Assembly (NCBI RefSeq): GCF_031844685.1
Contig: NZ_CP134605.1
Coordinates: forward strand, 1,459,501-1,523,500
From: Streptomyces sp. ITFR-21
Lineage (GTDB): Bacteria > Actinomycetota > Actinomycetes > Streptomycetales > Streptomycetaceae
Direction of reading: 5' to 3'
DNA: 64,000 nt
A program made the position numbers and the translations under genes. The notes below the pieces were generated by a model. That model was given only the letters and a program-made list of their open reading frames with translations. It made no database searches and was not told the DNA's origin. Positions 20,940 to 30,788 of this stretch are shown here, in pieces (positions within the stretch are counted from its first letter, which is position 1; each line of letters begins with the position of its first letter).

Positions 20940-23819
20940 TTAGGGCGTGGAGCGGGCAGCGAGGGCGGTCCAGACCTTGTCGCGCAGCAGGGGAACCTCG
21001 GTGAAGCGCACCCCGGTGGCGTCGCGCAGGGCGTTGGCGAAGGCGGGGGCGATGGGGTTGAACGGGCTTTCGCTCATCGACTTGGCGCCCAGGGGGCCGA
21101 TCGCGTCGGCGGTCTCCATGAAGTGGACCTCGGTACGGGGGATGTCGGCGTACGCGGGGAGGCGGTACTGGCGGAAGGCGGCGGTGGTGACCTCACCACG
21201 GTCGTCGAGCAGCACCTGCTCGAAGAGGGTGGCGCCGAGGGCCTGCGCGACGCCGCCCTCGACCTGGCCACGGCACTGGAGCGGGTTCATCACCACGCCC
21301 GCGTCGGCGGCGTGGACGCTGCGCAGGACGCGGATCTCACCGGTGCCGGGGTCGACGGCGAGGCGGAACCAGTGGGCGTTGAAGGCGACCGAGCGCGGGG
21401 TGCCGCCCCAGTGTCCGTCGGCGGCGGGCTCCACGCCCCGGTCGCGGGCGGCCTCGTACAGCTCCTTCAGCGGTACGGTCCGGCCGTCGCACTCCACCGC
21501 GTCGGCGACCAGCCGGCAGCGGCCCGCCGGGACGCCCGCGTACTCCGCGGCGAGGGCGAGCAGCTGTTCGGCGAGCGCTCCGGCGGCCCGCAGGACGGCC
21601 TTGCCGGCCACCACGATGCCGGTGGAGGCGAAGGCGCCGGTGTCGTGGCCCACCACGTCGGTGTCGGACTGGCGGACCGCGATCCGGTCGACGGTGGTGC
21701 CGAGCGCGCCGGCGGTGAGCTGCCGGTGGACGGTGGTGGTGCCGTTGCCGAACTCGGCGGTGCCGACCGCGACGTCGTAGGTGCCGTCGGGCAGCAGCGA
21801 GACGCGGGCGTCGGCGAAGTGGCCGCCGGGCGGCCCGGTGGCGATCATGCACATGGCGGTGCCATGGCCGACCAGCCAGCCGTCGGGGGCGTCGGCCGCG
21901 CTGCGGTCGTCGGCGATGGCCTCGCGGATCACCCGTAGGCACTGGTCGAGGCCGTAGCTCGCGATGTACAGGTCGTCGTCCTCACCGGCCGGGCTGATCA
22001 TCCGCTCGCCGGGGCCGATGATGTTGCGCTCGCGGAAGACCAGCGGGTCGACGCCGAGCCGGCGGGCGAGTTCGTCCATGGCGGACTCGACGGCGAAGGC
22101 GACCTGGCCGAGGCCGTAGCCGCGGAAGGCGCCGGCCGGTACGGCGTTGGTGTAGACGGAGTACGCCTCGACCTTCTTGTGCGGGGCGCGGTAGACCGCC
22201 ACCGACTCGTGGACGCTGTGGTACATCACGGCGGGGCCGTGGTTGCCGTAGGCGCCGGTGTTGGTGACGACCCGGAGCTGGAGCGCGGTCAGCGTGCCGT
22301 CGCGCCGGGCGCCCGCCTTGATCCGGACGGTGAACGGGTGCCGGGTGGTCGCCCCGTGGAACTGCTCCGGCCGGGTGAACTCCAACTTCACCGGCCGTCC
22401 CAGCCGCAGCGCGGCCAGCACCACGATGTCCTCGGTGAGCATTTCCTGCTTGCCGCCGAAGCCGCCGCCGACCCGGCCGGCGACGACCCGGACGCGCTCC
22501 GGCGGCAGGTCGTACAGGGCGCACAGGGCGCGCCGGGTCAGGAAGGGGACCTGGGTGCTGGAGCGGACCACGATCCGCCGGCCGGGATCGCCGGGCCACA
22601 CCGCGCGGCCCGGTGCCCGCGGCACCGCCCCGGCGGAACCGCCGGGCCCGGCGGAGGTGGCGGACCCGGCGGAGGTGGCGGGTTCAGCGGCCTCGGCGGA
22701 CGTGCGGGGCTCGGCGGAGGTGCCGGGCTCGAAAGGCTCGAAGTACGCCACCGTGCCGTGTGTCTCCAGGCTGGCGTGCTGGACCCGCTGGGTGCGGAAG
22801 GTGTCCTCGTACACCACGTCGGCCTCGGCGAAGCCCTGCTCGACGCTGCCGACTTCGCCGTGCACCTCGCCGACGACGTTGCTCCCGGCGCGGGCGATAC
22901 GCGCCTCGGGGCCCTTGCCCGGGTGGAGGAGCGGGGCGCCGGGGCGCATCGCCTCCTCCGGGTCGAGGACGTACGGCAGCTGCTCGTATGTGACCGCGAT
23001 CCGGCGGCAGCCCTCCTCGGCGGCGGCCTCGCTGTCGGCGACGACGGCCGCGACCCGCTGGCCGACGAACCGCACCACGTCGTCCAGCAGCCGGGTGTCG
23101 TCGGGGTCGTCGGCGGGGTGTTCGTGCCGGCCCGAGGAGTAGAGGCGCTCGGGGGCGTCGTAGTGGGTGAGGACGAGGTGCACCCCGGGGACCTTCAGGG
23201 CTTCGGCGGTGTCGATGGCGGTGATGCGGGCGTGCGGGTGCGGGGAGCGCAGCAGCTTCATGTGCAGCAGCCCCTCGATGTCGACGTCGAAGGTGTAGCG
23301 GGCAGTGCCGGTGACGATCTGCGGCCCGGCGGGCGCGCCGAGGCTGCGGCCGACGGCCTGCCCGGCGCCGGCCTCCTCGGTGTGCTGGACGCCGCGGATC
23401 GCGTCCTCGATGGCCCGGTAGCCCGTGCAGCGGCACAGGTTGCCCTTCAGCGCCCTCGGCAGGTCGGTGAGCTGGTCGTCGTCCAGAGCGGCGGTCGTCA
23501 TCAGGAACCCGGCGGTGCAGAAGCCGCACTGGAAGCCCTGGGCGTCGAGAAACCGCTGCTGCACGGGGTGCAGCCGCCCGTCCGCGCGGGCCAGCCCCTC
23601 GACCGTGGTGACCGTCCGGCCGTCGGCGCGCACCGCGGGGTAAAGGCAGCTGTGCACCGCGTCGCCGTCGACGTGCACGGTGCAGGCGCCGCAGTCCCCC
23701 GCGTCGCAGCCCTTCTTCACGCCGAACCAGCCGCGGTCGCGCAGATACGTCCGCAGCGACTGCCCGGGGCGGGGCTCGACATCGAAGGGCTCGTCGTTGA
23801 CGCGGATCTCGAAGCTCAT
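20940..23819 (-). CDS. Xanthine-dehydrogenase-type enzyme, fused 2Fe-2S and molybdopterin subunits
   Basis: A 959-residue fusion. Residues 1-150 are the ferredoxin-type iron-sulfur subunit with cluster 1 (Cys38, Cys43, Cys46, Cys58) and cluster 2 (Cys98, Cys101, Cys129, Cys131); residues 160-959 are the molybdopterin-binding hydroxylase with GGGFGGKQEMLTED, AFRGYGLGQ and the C-terminal GAKSMSESPFNP containing the expected catalytic Glu. In many bacteria these are separate genes. A Ser/Ala/Gly/Pro low-complexity insertion occurs near residues 360-410. The start (23819) is fixed by an ATGA overlap with the FAD subunit gene. Likely role: oxidation of purines such as hypoxanthine/xanthine; the substrate is not proven. 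Confidence 0.85.
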   Translation of the reverse strand: MSFEIRVNDEPFDVEPRPGQSLRTYLRDRGWFGVKKGCDAGDCGACTVHVDGDAVHSCLYPAVRADGRTVTTVEGLARADGRLHPVQQRFLDAQGFQCGFCTAGFLMTTAALDDDQLTDLPRALKGNLCRCTGYRAIEDAIRGVQHTEEAGAGQAVGRSLGAPAGPQIVTGTARYTFDVDIEGLLHMKLLRSPHPHARITAIDTAEALKVPGVHLVLTHYDAPERLYSSGRHEHPADDPDDTRLLDDVVRFVGQRVAAVVADSEAAAEEGCRRIAVTYEQLPYVLDPEEAMRPGAPLLHPGKGPEARIARAGSNVVGEVHGEVGSVEQGFAEADVVYEDTFRTQRVQHASLETHGTVAYFEPFEPGTSAEPRTSAEAAEPATSAGSATSAGPGGSAGAVPRAPGRAVWPGDPGRRIVVRSSTQVPFLTRRALCALYDLPPERVRVVAGRVGGGFGGKQEMLTEDIVVLAALRLGRPVKLEFTRPEQFHGATTRHPFTVRIKAGARRDGTLTALQLRVVTNTGAYGNHGPAVMYHSVHESVAVYRAPHKKVEAYSVYTNAVPAGAFRGYGLGQVAFAVESAMDELARRLGVDPLVFRERNIIGPGERMISPAGEDDDLYIASYGLDQCLRVIREAIADDRSAADAPDGWLVGHGTAMCMIATGPPGGHFADARVSLLPDGTYDVAVGTAEFGNGTTTVHRQLTAGALGTTVDRIAVRQSDTDVVGHDTGAFASTGIVVAGKAVLRAAGALAEQLLALAAEYAGVPAGRCRLVADAVECDGRTVPLKELYEAARDRGVEPAADGHWGGTPRSVAFNAHWFRLAVDPGTGEIRVLRSVHAADAGVVMNPLQCRGQVEGGVAQALGATLFEQVLLDDRGEVTTAAFRQYRLPAYADIPRTEVHFMETADAIGPLGAKSMSESPFNPIAPAFANALRDATGVRFTEVPLLRDKVWTALAARSTP

Positions 23820-24769
23820 CGGACGGTCCCCCCGGTACGGTCGTGGCGGTCGTGCGGGTCGTCGAAGTCCCGGCGGATCTCCTCGGCGAGGCGCGCGGTC
23901 ATGTGCCGCCGCCATGCGGGCAGCCCGTGGATGTCGTCGTAGTACGCGACCGGTGCGATCTCCCGCTCGACGGCCGCTCGCAGCTCCTCGGCCCCGGGCA
24001 GCCGGGCGAACCGCAGCTGGAACGGCCGTACGGTCGAGGCGGTCACGTTCAGCGCGAAGCCGCAGCCCGCGCCCGCGGTGTCCGCGCCCGCGGTGTCCGC
24101 GCCGGGGGTGTCCGCGCCCCCGGCGCCGGGTGGCTCGGTACCGGGGGCGTCGGCGCCGACGTTCCCGGAGCCCGCGCCGAGGGTGCCGATCACCAGGACG
24201 CCGGACCGGCCGAGGCCGTAGAGCGACGCCTGCCGGAAGCCGGTACGCGCCGCCAGCGCGCGGGCGGGCAGCGTCACCGAGCGGAGCAGCTCGCCGCGGC
24301 CGAGGACGGTGCGGCCGGGGCCGGTGACGAAGTCGACCGCAGGGACGGTCCGGGTACGGCCGTCCCTGGCGATCAGCAGGCACTCGCCGTCGAGCGCGGC
24401 GGTCAGCGAGATCATCGGGCCGGCGGGCAGCGCGTTGCAGAGGTTGCCGCCGACCGTGGCCATGTTCCAGATCTTCCAGGAGGCGAGGAAGGCGCGGCAG
24501 CACTGCTCGAACAGCGGCGCGGCCGTCGCGGCCGAAGCGGCGGCGTACCGGGACAGCTGGGCGATGGTGCAGGTGGCGGCGATCTCCAGGCCGCCGTCCG
24601 CGGTCCGCGCCAACGGCTGCCAGCCGGTGCGGCTCAGGTCCACCAGCCGGCGCAGGTGCGGCTGCGGTTCGGAGAACAGATAGGTGCCGCCGCCCAGCCA
24701 GGCGTCGCCCTCCCGCCACTCGGTGTGCGAGCGGGCGTCGCACACCTCCACCACCGTGTTGAGATCCAC
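23816..24769 (-). CDS. FAD-binding subunit of the xanthine-dehydrogenase-type enzyme
   Basis: A 317-residue FAD-binding protein (CoxM/PCMH type): AWLGGGTYLF, the flavin motif MATVGGNLCNALPAG, and a C-terminal CO-dehydrogenase flavoprotein-like domain. It passes electrons from the iron-sulfur centres to NAD or another acceptor. It overlaps the fused hydroxylase gene by ATGA, so the two are co-translated. Residues about 196-234 are a repeated Gly/Ala/Asp/Thr insert (GADTAGADTAGAGCG) encoded by three near-identical 15-bp units around 24070-24118, unlike the compact family norm. Confidence 0.85.
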   Translation of the reverse strand: MDLNTVVEVCDARSHTEWREGDAWLGGGTYLFSEPQPHLRRLVDLSRTGWQPLARTADGGLEIAATCTIAQLSRYAAASAATAAPLFEQCCRAFLASWKIWNMATVGGNLCNALPAGPMISLTAALDGECLLIARDGRTRTVPAVDFVTGPGRTVLGRGELLRSVTLPARALAARTGFRQASLYGLGRSGVLVIGTLGAGSGNVGADAPGTEPPGAGGADTPGADTAGADTAGAGCGFALNVTASTVRPFQLRFARLPGAEELRAAVEREIAPVAYYDDIHGLPAWRRHMTARLAEEIRRDFDDPHDRHDRTGGTVR

Positions 24770-25054
24770 GCTTCCTGCCGTCCTCCCGGGGTCGGGTAAG
24801 CCGATTCAAGCGGGGCGTGTCCGCTGAAGTCTATTGGCGCCGAATACGGTCTTCGCCGGGCCCGCGGGGCGGAACGCTGGAGGATCCTCCAGCGGAAACC
24901 CGGGAGGCACCTGCCCCCATGACACGGCCGACTGCGCCCGCCCGGGGAAAAGAGGGGCGGCGAACCGGAGCGGGGAGCCGGCACCGGGCAGCAGCGCCCC
25001 GCGGCAGGAGGGGCGGGACGGGCCGCGGGCGCGGAGCCGGTCCGGAGGTCAGAC

Positions 25055-25918
25055 TCAGGCGTCGCGGTGGAGGACGTCGCGCCAGGAGAACCGGGGGGTG
25101 TAGTCCAGTTCGTTCCGGGCCCGGTCGATGCTCAGCAGCGTCTCGTACGTGCCTATCTCGCGGGTGAGCTCGACCCCGGGGAAGACCTCCGCGAGGAGTT
25201 CGGCGGAGGGACGGTTCATGATGGTGTCGGCGGCGGCGATGACGAAGGACGGGGCGCCGGTCATCGGCGCGGACAGGGCCAGCCGGCAGGCCAGTGCGAC
25301 GTCCCGCGCGTCCACGTATCCCCACAGGTTCCACTTGCGGGAGTGCGGGTCGGACCAGTAGCCCGGGATGTGCCGGTAGTCCTGCTCGACGTGGACGTTG
25401 GACAGCCGCAGCGCGACGAAGGGGATGCCGGACCACTCGGCGATGTGCCCGGCTGTGGTCTCGCTCGCGGTCTTGGACAGGGCGTAGGTGGAGGTGGGGT
25501 ACGGGTAGTGATCCTCGTCGACCGGCGCGTAGCGGGGCGGGGTGTCGAAGGGCAAGCCGAGGGTCGTCTCGCTGGACGCCCAGACCACCCGGGACAGCTT
25601 GTTCTGCGCGGCGGCGAGAAAGACGTTGTTGTTCATCGCCAGGTTGGTGTTCAGCGTGTGGGCGGCCGGGAAGAGGCCGGGCGCGGGGATGTTGGCGAGG
25701 TGCACCACCGTGTCGGCGTCCCGCAGCGCGTCCACCGTCTGCCCGTAGTCGGTCAGGTCGGCGCAGAGCAGCGGCGCCCCGATGCCGGCCATCCGCTCGC
25801 GGTCGCCGGGGCCGGCCGCTATATCCACGGCGAGGACGTCATGGCCGTGCGCCAGCAGGTCGGCGACGACGACACGACCGGTCTTTCCACTTGCCCCGGT
25901 GACGGCGACAGTACTCAT
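25055..25918 (-). CDS. NAD-dependent epimerase/dehydratase (extended SDR)
   Basis: A 287-residue Rossmann-fold enzyme: nucleotide motif VAVTGASGKTGRVV, VDIAAGPGDR after the second strand, and an active-site YALSK (Tyr and Lys) following STYA. It resembles nucleotide-sugar epimerase-type SDRs, some acting on uronates, but the substrate cannot be told. The ATG at 25918 begins the Rossmann strand; the longer open frame to 26011 adds an unlikely leader. It stands alone between long intergenic stretches. Confidence 0.82.
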   Translation of the reverse strand: MSTVAVTGASGKTGRVVVADLLAHGHDVLAVDIAAGPGDRERMAGIGAPLLCADLTDYGQTVDALRDADTVVHLANIPAPGLFPAAHTLNTNLAMNNNVFLAAAQNKLSRVVWASSETTLGLPFDTPPRYAPVDEDHYPYPTSTYALSKTASETTAGHIAEWSGIPFVALRLSNVHVEQDYRHIPGYWSDPHSRKWNLWGYVDARDVALACRLALSAPMTGAPSFVIAAADTIMNRPSAELLAEVFPGVELTREIGTYETLLSIDRARNELDYTPRFSWRDVLHRDA

Positions 25919-26287
25919 GCGCGGATTCCATGCCTTTCCTACGCGGCCTGCTGCCCGGGTTCCCGGACGGCTCTCAGCTTGCCACAGCGCCCCCCACCCG
26001 GGCTTTCCCACCTGTGGACAACTCCCGGGACCGGAAGGAGTCGGTCCCTTCGGCCCCTGCCCCGTCGTCCCCGGCCGGGAGAGCGTGCCCGGCGCGAAGT
26101 CCTGCCCGCACCGTCGCGGCGGCCCCCGCCGAGGGCCCCGCGACCGGCCCGGCCACGCGCGATGCGACGACGACGCGTGAACGCCGCACCGCGCGTGACC
26201 GGAGTACTGGGGTGGCGAGCCGTCGCGGCCCCCGAACCACCGAAGCCCGGGGCGACCCCGGACCCACGGCCCCGCGCTCTTCCGGGC
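25919..26287. other. 369-bp intergenic region, no gene seen
   Basis: Lies upstream of the epimerase gene and downstream of the secreted glycosidase-like gene, both leftward. It must carry the epimerase promoter, but I see no clear consensus boxes or convincing stem-loop. Confidence 0.4.
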
Positions 26288-28282
26288 TCAGGCGCTGTAG
26301 ACCTCGAGCTCCGAGAGCTGGCCGGCCGGCCAGCCGGTGTTGGCGGTGAAGGTCAGCCGGACGTAGCGGGCGGCGACCGCGGCCGGCAGGGTGACGGTCA
26401 CGGTGTTGCCCGTCGCCGGGTCGAACGTGTGATTGGCGGACGGCTGGGCGCCGGGCGGCAGGCTGGTGGCCGTCTGCACGCTGATGGTCTGGGTACGGGC
26501 CGCCCACGCGGTGGCCGGCGGCAGTTTGAGCACGAGCCGCTTGACGGTGTACGAGGTGCCGAGGTCGAGCTGGAGCCATTGCGGGAAGGCGTTGTTGGCC
26601 GACTCCCAGTAGGTGTTGGCGTTCCCGTCGTTGACGTTGGTGGCGTAGTAGTTCTGGGTCGAGCTGCTCGCCGTGGCCGTCGCGCCCAGTGCGAGGTCGG
26701 TGGCCGGCGGCGGGGTGCCCGCGTCGGTGGTGACGGTCACCTGGTTCGACGGCTGGGAGATGTCGCCGGCCGCGTCGAGGGCTTGGACGTCGAAGGTGTA
26801 GGCGGTGGCCGGGCTCAGGCCGGTGACGGTGAAGGTGGTGACGTTCCCCGCGGTGCTGCCGACCGGTGTGGTGGAGGAGCCGGTGACCCGCAGGACGCGG
26901 TAGCCGGTGACACCCACGTTGTCGGTCGCGGCGGTCCAGGACAGCGTCACGGAGGTGCTGGTGTGGCCGGTGACCTGGAGGTTGCCGGGCGCGCTGGGCG
27001 GGGTGGTGTCGCCGCCGCCGGTGGTGGTGACGGGTGGGGTGGGACGGGTGGCGGTCAGCGCGATCCGGCCCTTGAGCATCCGCCCGCCGTCACCGGTCAG
27101 CCGCAGATAGTAGTCCGAGGAGCACGCCGTACCGTCCTCGTCCAACGCCGAAAACCCCGAATTCGTCGGCACCCACGCCAACGACTCCGCCGTCTTCGCG
27201 ATCTGGTTCCCCTCGTTGAACTCGTCGAACATCGAGATATAAACCCCCTGCACCCCCGCCCGCACCATGTTGTAGAACTGCCGCCACATGAAATCACCGT
27301 GCGCACGCTGCCGCAGCGTCACCGCACCCGGCAGCACACACGGCTGATAGTCGATCCCGTGCGCCGCACAGTCCGCCAGATCCGGCACCGTCGCCACACC
27401 GTAGAAGTTGTCCGCATCCCCCACGCTCCCGATCCGCCCCACCAACCACGGCGAGATCATGTCGAACGCGTGATACACGTCAAGAAACCCCGCCCGCGAA
27501 TCCCGATCCCCCGTACGCCACCACGTCGGCACCCCTCCGATCACATAACACCCCTGCGCCTTGAACCAGTTCACCACGTCCAGACACGGCCCCGGCCCCC
27601 ACGGCCGCTTGTCATCACTGAACCCGAACCCCCAGACACACACCACCGGCTTCCCGTTCTGCACCGCGTAGGCGGGGGACGCCGTGTGGGCCTGCATCTT
27701 GTTCGTCCAGTCGGCCTTGATCTCCGACTGCATGTCCGTCCAGTCCGTCACGTCGTACATGACGTAGAAATTCCGCCCGTGCGACTCCGCCGCACTGCGC
27801 ACCTTCACCGCCATCGCATCCCGCGTCGGACCCTCACCCCCCGTCGGGTTGAACCGCTGCAACGCCGCCGTGTCGATACCGTTCTGCTGCAACCACAGGA
27901 AATGCGTGTCCACCGTCTGCTGGTCGTACGACGAGAACAACGTCGCCGGCTGCCCGTTCCCCAGACTCGCGTACCCCGTGTGATATGTCCGCGCGTAGTC
28001 CCGCACGTCCGGCCACGCCACAATCCCCGTGTTCGACGGCGACGGCGCCTGACCCGCGTTCGCCGACCAATGCCACCACGCATTGATCGGCGCACCGTCA
28101 CCGACCGCCGCGAACCACCCCTGATACCCCACCGACACCTTCCCCACCACATCCCCCGGACCACTCACCGCCGCAACACCCCCCACAGCAGACGCAGGTA
28201 CAGCCACACCCAACGCAGCCAACCCCACAGCGGCCGACCCACCGGCCGCCGTGCCCAAGAACGAACGACGTGACACACCCAT
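26288..28282 (-). CDS. Secreted glycoside-hydrolase-like protein with FN3 and carbohydrate-binding domain
   Basis: A 664-residue Tat-exported enzyme: signal MGVSRRSFLGTAAGGSAAVG, a catalytic region (about 35-395) with YQGWFAAVGDGAPINAWWHW, FYVMYDVTDWTDM and GVYISMFDEFNEGNQIA resembling GH71/GH99-type TIM barrels, an FN3 domain (about 430-520) and a discoidin-like carbohydrate-binding domain (524-664, ending NTGWPAGQLSELEVYSA). It probably acts on extracellular polysaccharide. The ATG at 28282 follows AGGAGAG. Codon use changes abruptly near 27090, between the catalytic domain (third positions unusually G/T-rich) and the FN3/CBM part, suggesting a domain fusion. The tail is paralogous to the pseudogene at 43808. 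Confidence 0.8.
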   Translation of the reverse strand: MGVSRRSFLGTAAGGSAAVGLAALGVAVPASAVGGVAAVSGPGDVVGKVSVGYQGWFAAVGDGAPINAWWHWSANAGQAPSPSNTGIVAWPDVRDYARTYHTGYASLGNGQPATLFSSYDQQTVDTHFLWLQQNGIDTAALQRFNPTGGEGPTRDAMAVKVRSAAESHGRNFYVMYDVTDWTDMQSEIKADWTNKMQAHTASPAYAVQNGKPVVCVWGFGFSDDKRPWGPGPCLDVVNWFKAQGCYVIGGVPTWWRTGDRDSRAGFLDVYHAFDMISPWLVGRIGSVGDADNFYGVATVPDLADCAAHGIDYQPCVLPGAVTLRQRAHGDFMWRQFYNMVRAGVQGVYISMFDEFNEGNQIAKTAESLAWVPTNSGFSALDEDGTACSSDYYLRLTGDGGRMLKGRIALTATRPTPPVTTTGGGDTTPPSAPGNLQVTGHTSTSVTLSWTAATDNVGVTGYRVLRVTGSSTTPVGSTAGNVTTFTVTGLSPATAYTFDVQALDAAGDISQPSNQVTVTTDAGTPPPATDLALGATATASSSTQNYYATNVNDGNANTYWESANNAFPQWLQLDLGTSYTVKRLVLKLPPATAWAARTQTISVQTATSLPPGAQPSANHTFDPATGNTVTVTLPAAVAARYVRLTFTANTGWPAGQLSELEVYSA

Positions 28283-28530
28283 CTGGACTCTCCTGCGGTC
28301 GGCGTCAACTCCCGCTGTCGCGCGGCTGATTGGGGATCGGCAGCGGTTCGGAAGTCTGGTGCGGGGGAGCGTAACGACGGGGTTATGTTCGCGCAATAGA
28401 TCGAACGTAAGGCGAAATAATTGACAGAAGTCGCGCAAGAAGTACCCAGATGGCAGCGTCGAGCGGGATTCACACGATTGGAACCGGGATCTCAGCCGTT
28501 CCCAAGGTTTCGTTCATACGGTGCTCTCCC

Positions 28531-29640
28531 ATGAGTCAGGTTCGGTCGCCGGAGGACGGCGAGGACGGAATAGGCCCACTGGGGGGCGTGGGCGGGAGCG
28601 GGGACCGCTGGTGGTCCCGGCAGATGGTCGTATCAGTGGCCGCGCTGGCCGTGATGGCCACGTTGACGCTGGCCACGGTCGTGCGGACGCCCACCGGCGG
28701 CGCGGGCTCCCCGCCGGTCGCGCAGACACCGGGGGCGGTCGTCTCCACCCCGGCGCCCAGCCCGTCCGGTCCGGCGGCCGTCGCGTCCGGGTCGGCGCCG
28801 GCCCCCTCGGCGTCCCCCCCGCGGACGCCCGCCGCCACGGCCGCCACCGCCACCGCCACCGCCACCGCCACCGCCACACCCTCCCCCACCCCGACCGTCA
28901 GCGCCCGCCAGGCACTCTCCCGAGCTGTCGGGAGAGTGGCCGGCAGCCGCACCGGGAACCTGTCGGTGGGCGTCGCCGATCTGGACGGCACGGCGAGCGC
29001 CACGTACGACAGCGACAGCGGGGACCCCGCGTACGACACCGCCAGCATCGTCAAGGTCGACATCCTCGCCACCCTGCTGCTGCGGCATCAGCACGCGGGG
29101 ACGTCCCTGACCGCCGGGCAGCGGAATCTGGCCACCTCGATGATCGAGGTGAGCGACAACAGCGCGGCCGATGCGCTGTGGGAGACCATCGGCGGCGCCT
29201 CCGGGCTCGCCGCGGGCAACGCGACCCTCGGACTGCGCCACACCACCGGCGGCCAGGGCGATCTGTGGGGCCTCACCCAGACCACCGCGGCCGACCAACT
29301 GACCCTGCTGCGGGCGATCTTCGGCGGCGCCGGGTCACCGCTGTCGGCAGCCTCCCGGAGCTTCGTGAAGTCGCTGATGACCTCGATATCCCCCGGTCAG
29401 CGCTGGGGTGTCTCGGCCGCCGACTCCGACGACGCGGGCTACGCCCTGAAGAACGGCTGGCTCCAGCGCAGCGCGACCGGCCGGTGGGACATCAACAGCG
29501 TCGGCATGGTGGTCCACGGGGGCCACCGGCTGCTGATCTGCGTGCTGTCCTCCGGTCAGCACTCCGAGGGCGGGGGCATCGCCCTGGCGGAGGCGGCGGC
29601 CGTCGCGGCGGCCGAGTCGTTCACCGCCGCCGCGGTGTGA
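28531..29640 (+). CDS. Membrane-anchored beta-lactamase/DD-peptidase-fold protein
   Basis: A 369-residue protein with an uncleaved N-terminal membrane helix (MVVSVAALAVMATLTLATVV), a Pro/Ser/Thr/Ala linker and a C-terminal class-A beta-lactamase-like domain: SxxK (Ser172-Lys175 in TASIVKVDIL) and SDN (Ser208-Asp209-Asn210). I cannot find a clear KTG triad, so hydrolysis of beta-lactams is doubtful. The linker holds five perfect GCCACC hexamers (28843-28872) encoding Ala-Thr repeats. The gene diverges from the Tat-exported enzyme. Confidence 0.8.
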   Translation: MSQVRSPEDGEDGIGPLGGVGGSGDRWWSRQMVVSVAALAVMATLTLATVVRTPTGGAGSPPVAQTPGAVVSTPAPSPSGPAAVASGSAPAPSASPPRTPAATAATATATATATATPSPTPTVSARQALSRAVGRVAGSRTGNLSVGVADLDGTASATYDSDSGDPAYDTASIVKVDILATLLLRHQHAGTSLTAGQRNLATSMIEVSDNSAADALWETIGGASGLAAGNATLGLRHTTGGQGDLWGLTQTTAADQLTLLRAIFGGAGSPLSAASRSFVKSLMTSISPGQRWGVSAADSDDAGYALKNGWLQRSATGRWDINSVGMVVHGGHRLLICVLSSGQHSEGGGIALAEAAAVAAAESFTAAAV

Positions 29641-29780
29641 TCCGGCCATGATCGGCCGGAGCGGCCCGCGGTCGGCGGCCCGCACCCCATGGTCGATGGT
29701 CCGCGACCGGCAGCGGACCGCGCCCGGGGCCGTGCCCGGGGCCAGGACGCGGCCCCGGACCCGGACGGTTCCGGCGGCCC

Positions 29781-30788
29781 CTACTCCGTCACGTCGATCA
29801 GCACCTTGCCGACCGCGCCCGCCGCCACCGCCGCGTGCGCGTCGCCCGTGCGCTCCAGCGGGAAGTGGTGCAGCGGCAGCCCGGCGTCCTCGCCGACCCG
29901 GATCGCGCCGTCGGCGACCGCCGCCGTCACCGCCGCCACCGCGTGGTCCTTCGCGGCGCGCGGCACCGTGTAGACCAGAACGCCCTGCCAGCGGATGTTG
30001 TGGGTCATCGACGGGCGGATCGGCACGGTGAACGCGCTGGTGTCGGTGGCGTAGAAGGCGACCACCGCGTCGGGCGCGACCACCGCGACGTCGAGTTCGG
30101 CGTTGGCGGCCGGGGCGACCTCGGCCACGATGTGCACGCCGTCCGGGGCGATCCGGCGGATCTCGGCGGCGGCGTCCTCCTCGCGGTAGTTGACGACGTG
30201 GTGCGCGCCGGCCGCCTTGGCGAGGCCGGCCTTCTCGGCGCCGCTGACCGTGGTGATGACGGTGGCGCCGGCCCAACGGGCCAGCTGGATCGTCGCGTTG
30301 CCCACCGCGCCGGCGCCGCCCGCGACGAGCACCGTACGGCCGTCGAGGGCGCCGACGGCGAGCCGCTGCGGGCCGCCGTCGGCCACGGTGAGCACGCGGT
30401 GGGCGGTGAGGACCGGGATGCCAAGGCTCGCGCCGAGGTCGAAGGAGGCGTGCTCGGGCAGGGCGACGGCCTGGCGGGAGGGCAGCGTCACATACTCCTG
30501 GGCGGTGCCGTCGGCCCGTTGGTACGCGGCCTCCCAGAGCCAGACGCGCTCGCCGATCCGGCTTTCCGGCACGCCGGAGCCGACCGCGTCGACCACTCCG
30601 GCGCCGTCCTGGTTCGGCACCTGCTCGCCGTCGGGCGCGGTGTGCTGCCGCGCTTTCCAGTCGGTCGGGTTGACGCCGGACACCCGCACCCGGACCCGCA
30701 CCTCGCCATGGCCCGGCTCGGGCAGCGGGCGCTCACTGAGGGTGAGCACGTCGGGGCTGCCAATGGTCGTGTAGGTGATCGCCTTCAT
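29781..30788 (-). CDS. NADPH:quinone reductase-like zinc-independent oxidoreductase (MDR family)
   Basis: A 335-residue medium-chain dehydrogenase/reductase: N-terminal GroES fold (MKAITYTTIGSPDVLTLSER, GVNPTDWKARQ), nucleotide motif VLVAGGAGAVGNATIQLARW, and a C-terminal LERTGDAHAAVAAGAVGKVL. No structural-zinc cysteines are visible, so it fits the quinone oxidoreductase/zeta-crystallin group. It stands alone. Substrate unknown. Confidence 0.88.
   Translation of the reverse strand: MKAITYTTIGSPDVLTLSERPLPEPGHGEVRVRVRVSGVNPTDWKARQHTAPDGEQVPNQDGAGVVDAVGSGVPESRIGERVWLWEAAYQRADGTAQEYVTLPSRQAVALPEHASFDLGASLGIPVLTAHRVLTVADGGPQRLAVGALDGRTVLVAGGAGAVGNATIQLARWAGATVITTVSGAEKAGLAKAAGAHHVVNYREEDAAAEIRRIAPDGVHIVAEVAPAANAELDVAVVAPDAVVAFYATDTSAFTVPIRPSMTHNIRWQGVLVYTVPRAAKDHAVAAVTAAVADGAIRVGEDAGLPLHHFPLERTGDAHAAVAAGAVGKVLIDVTE

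Noticed and set aside
23419-23819. Separate 2Fe-2S subunit gene before the molybdopterin subunit
   Set aside because: No stop or restart lies between them; the reading frame is continuous through the cluster-2 cysteines into the large subunit.
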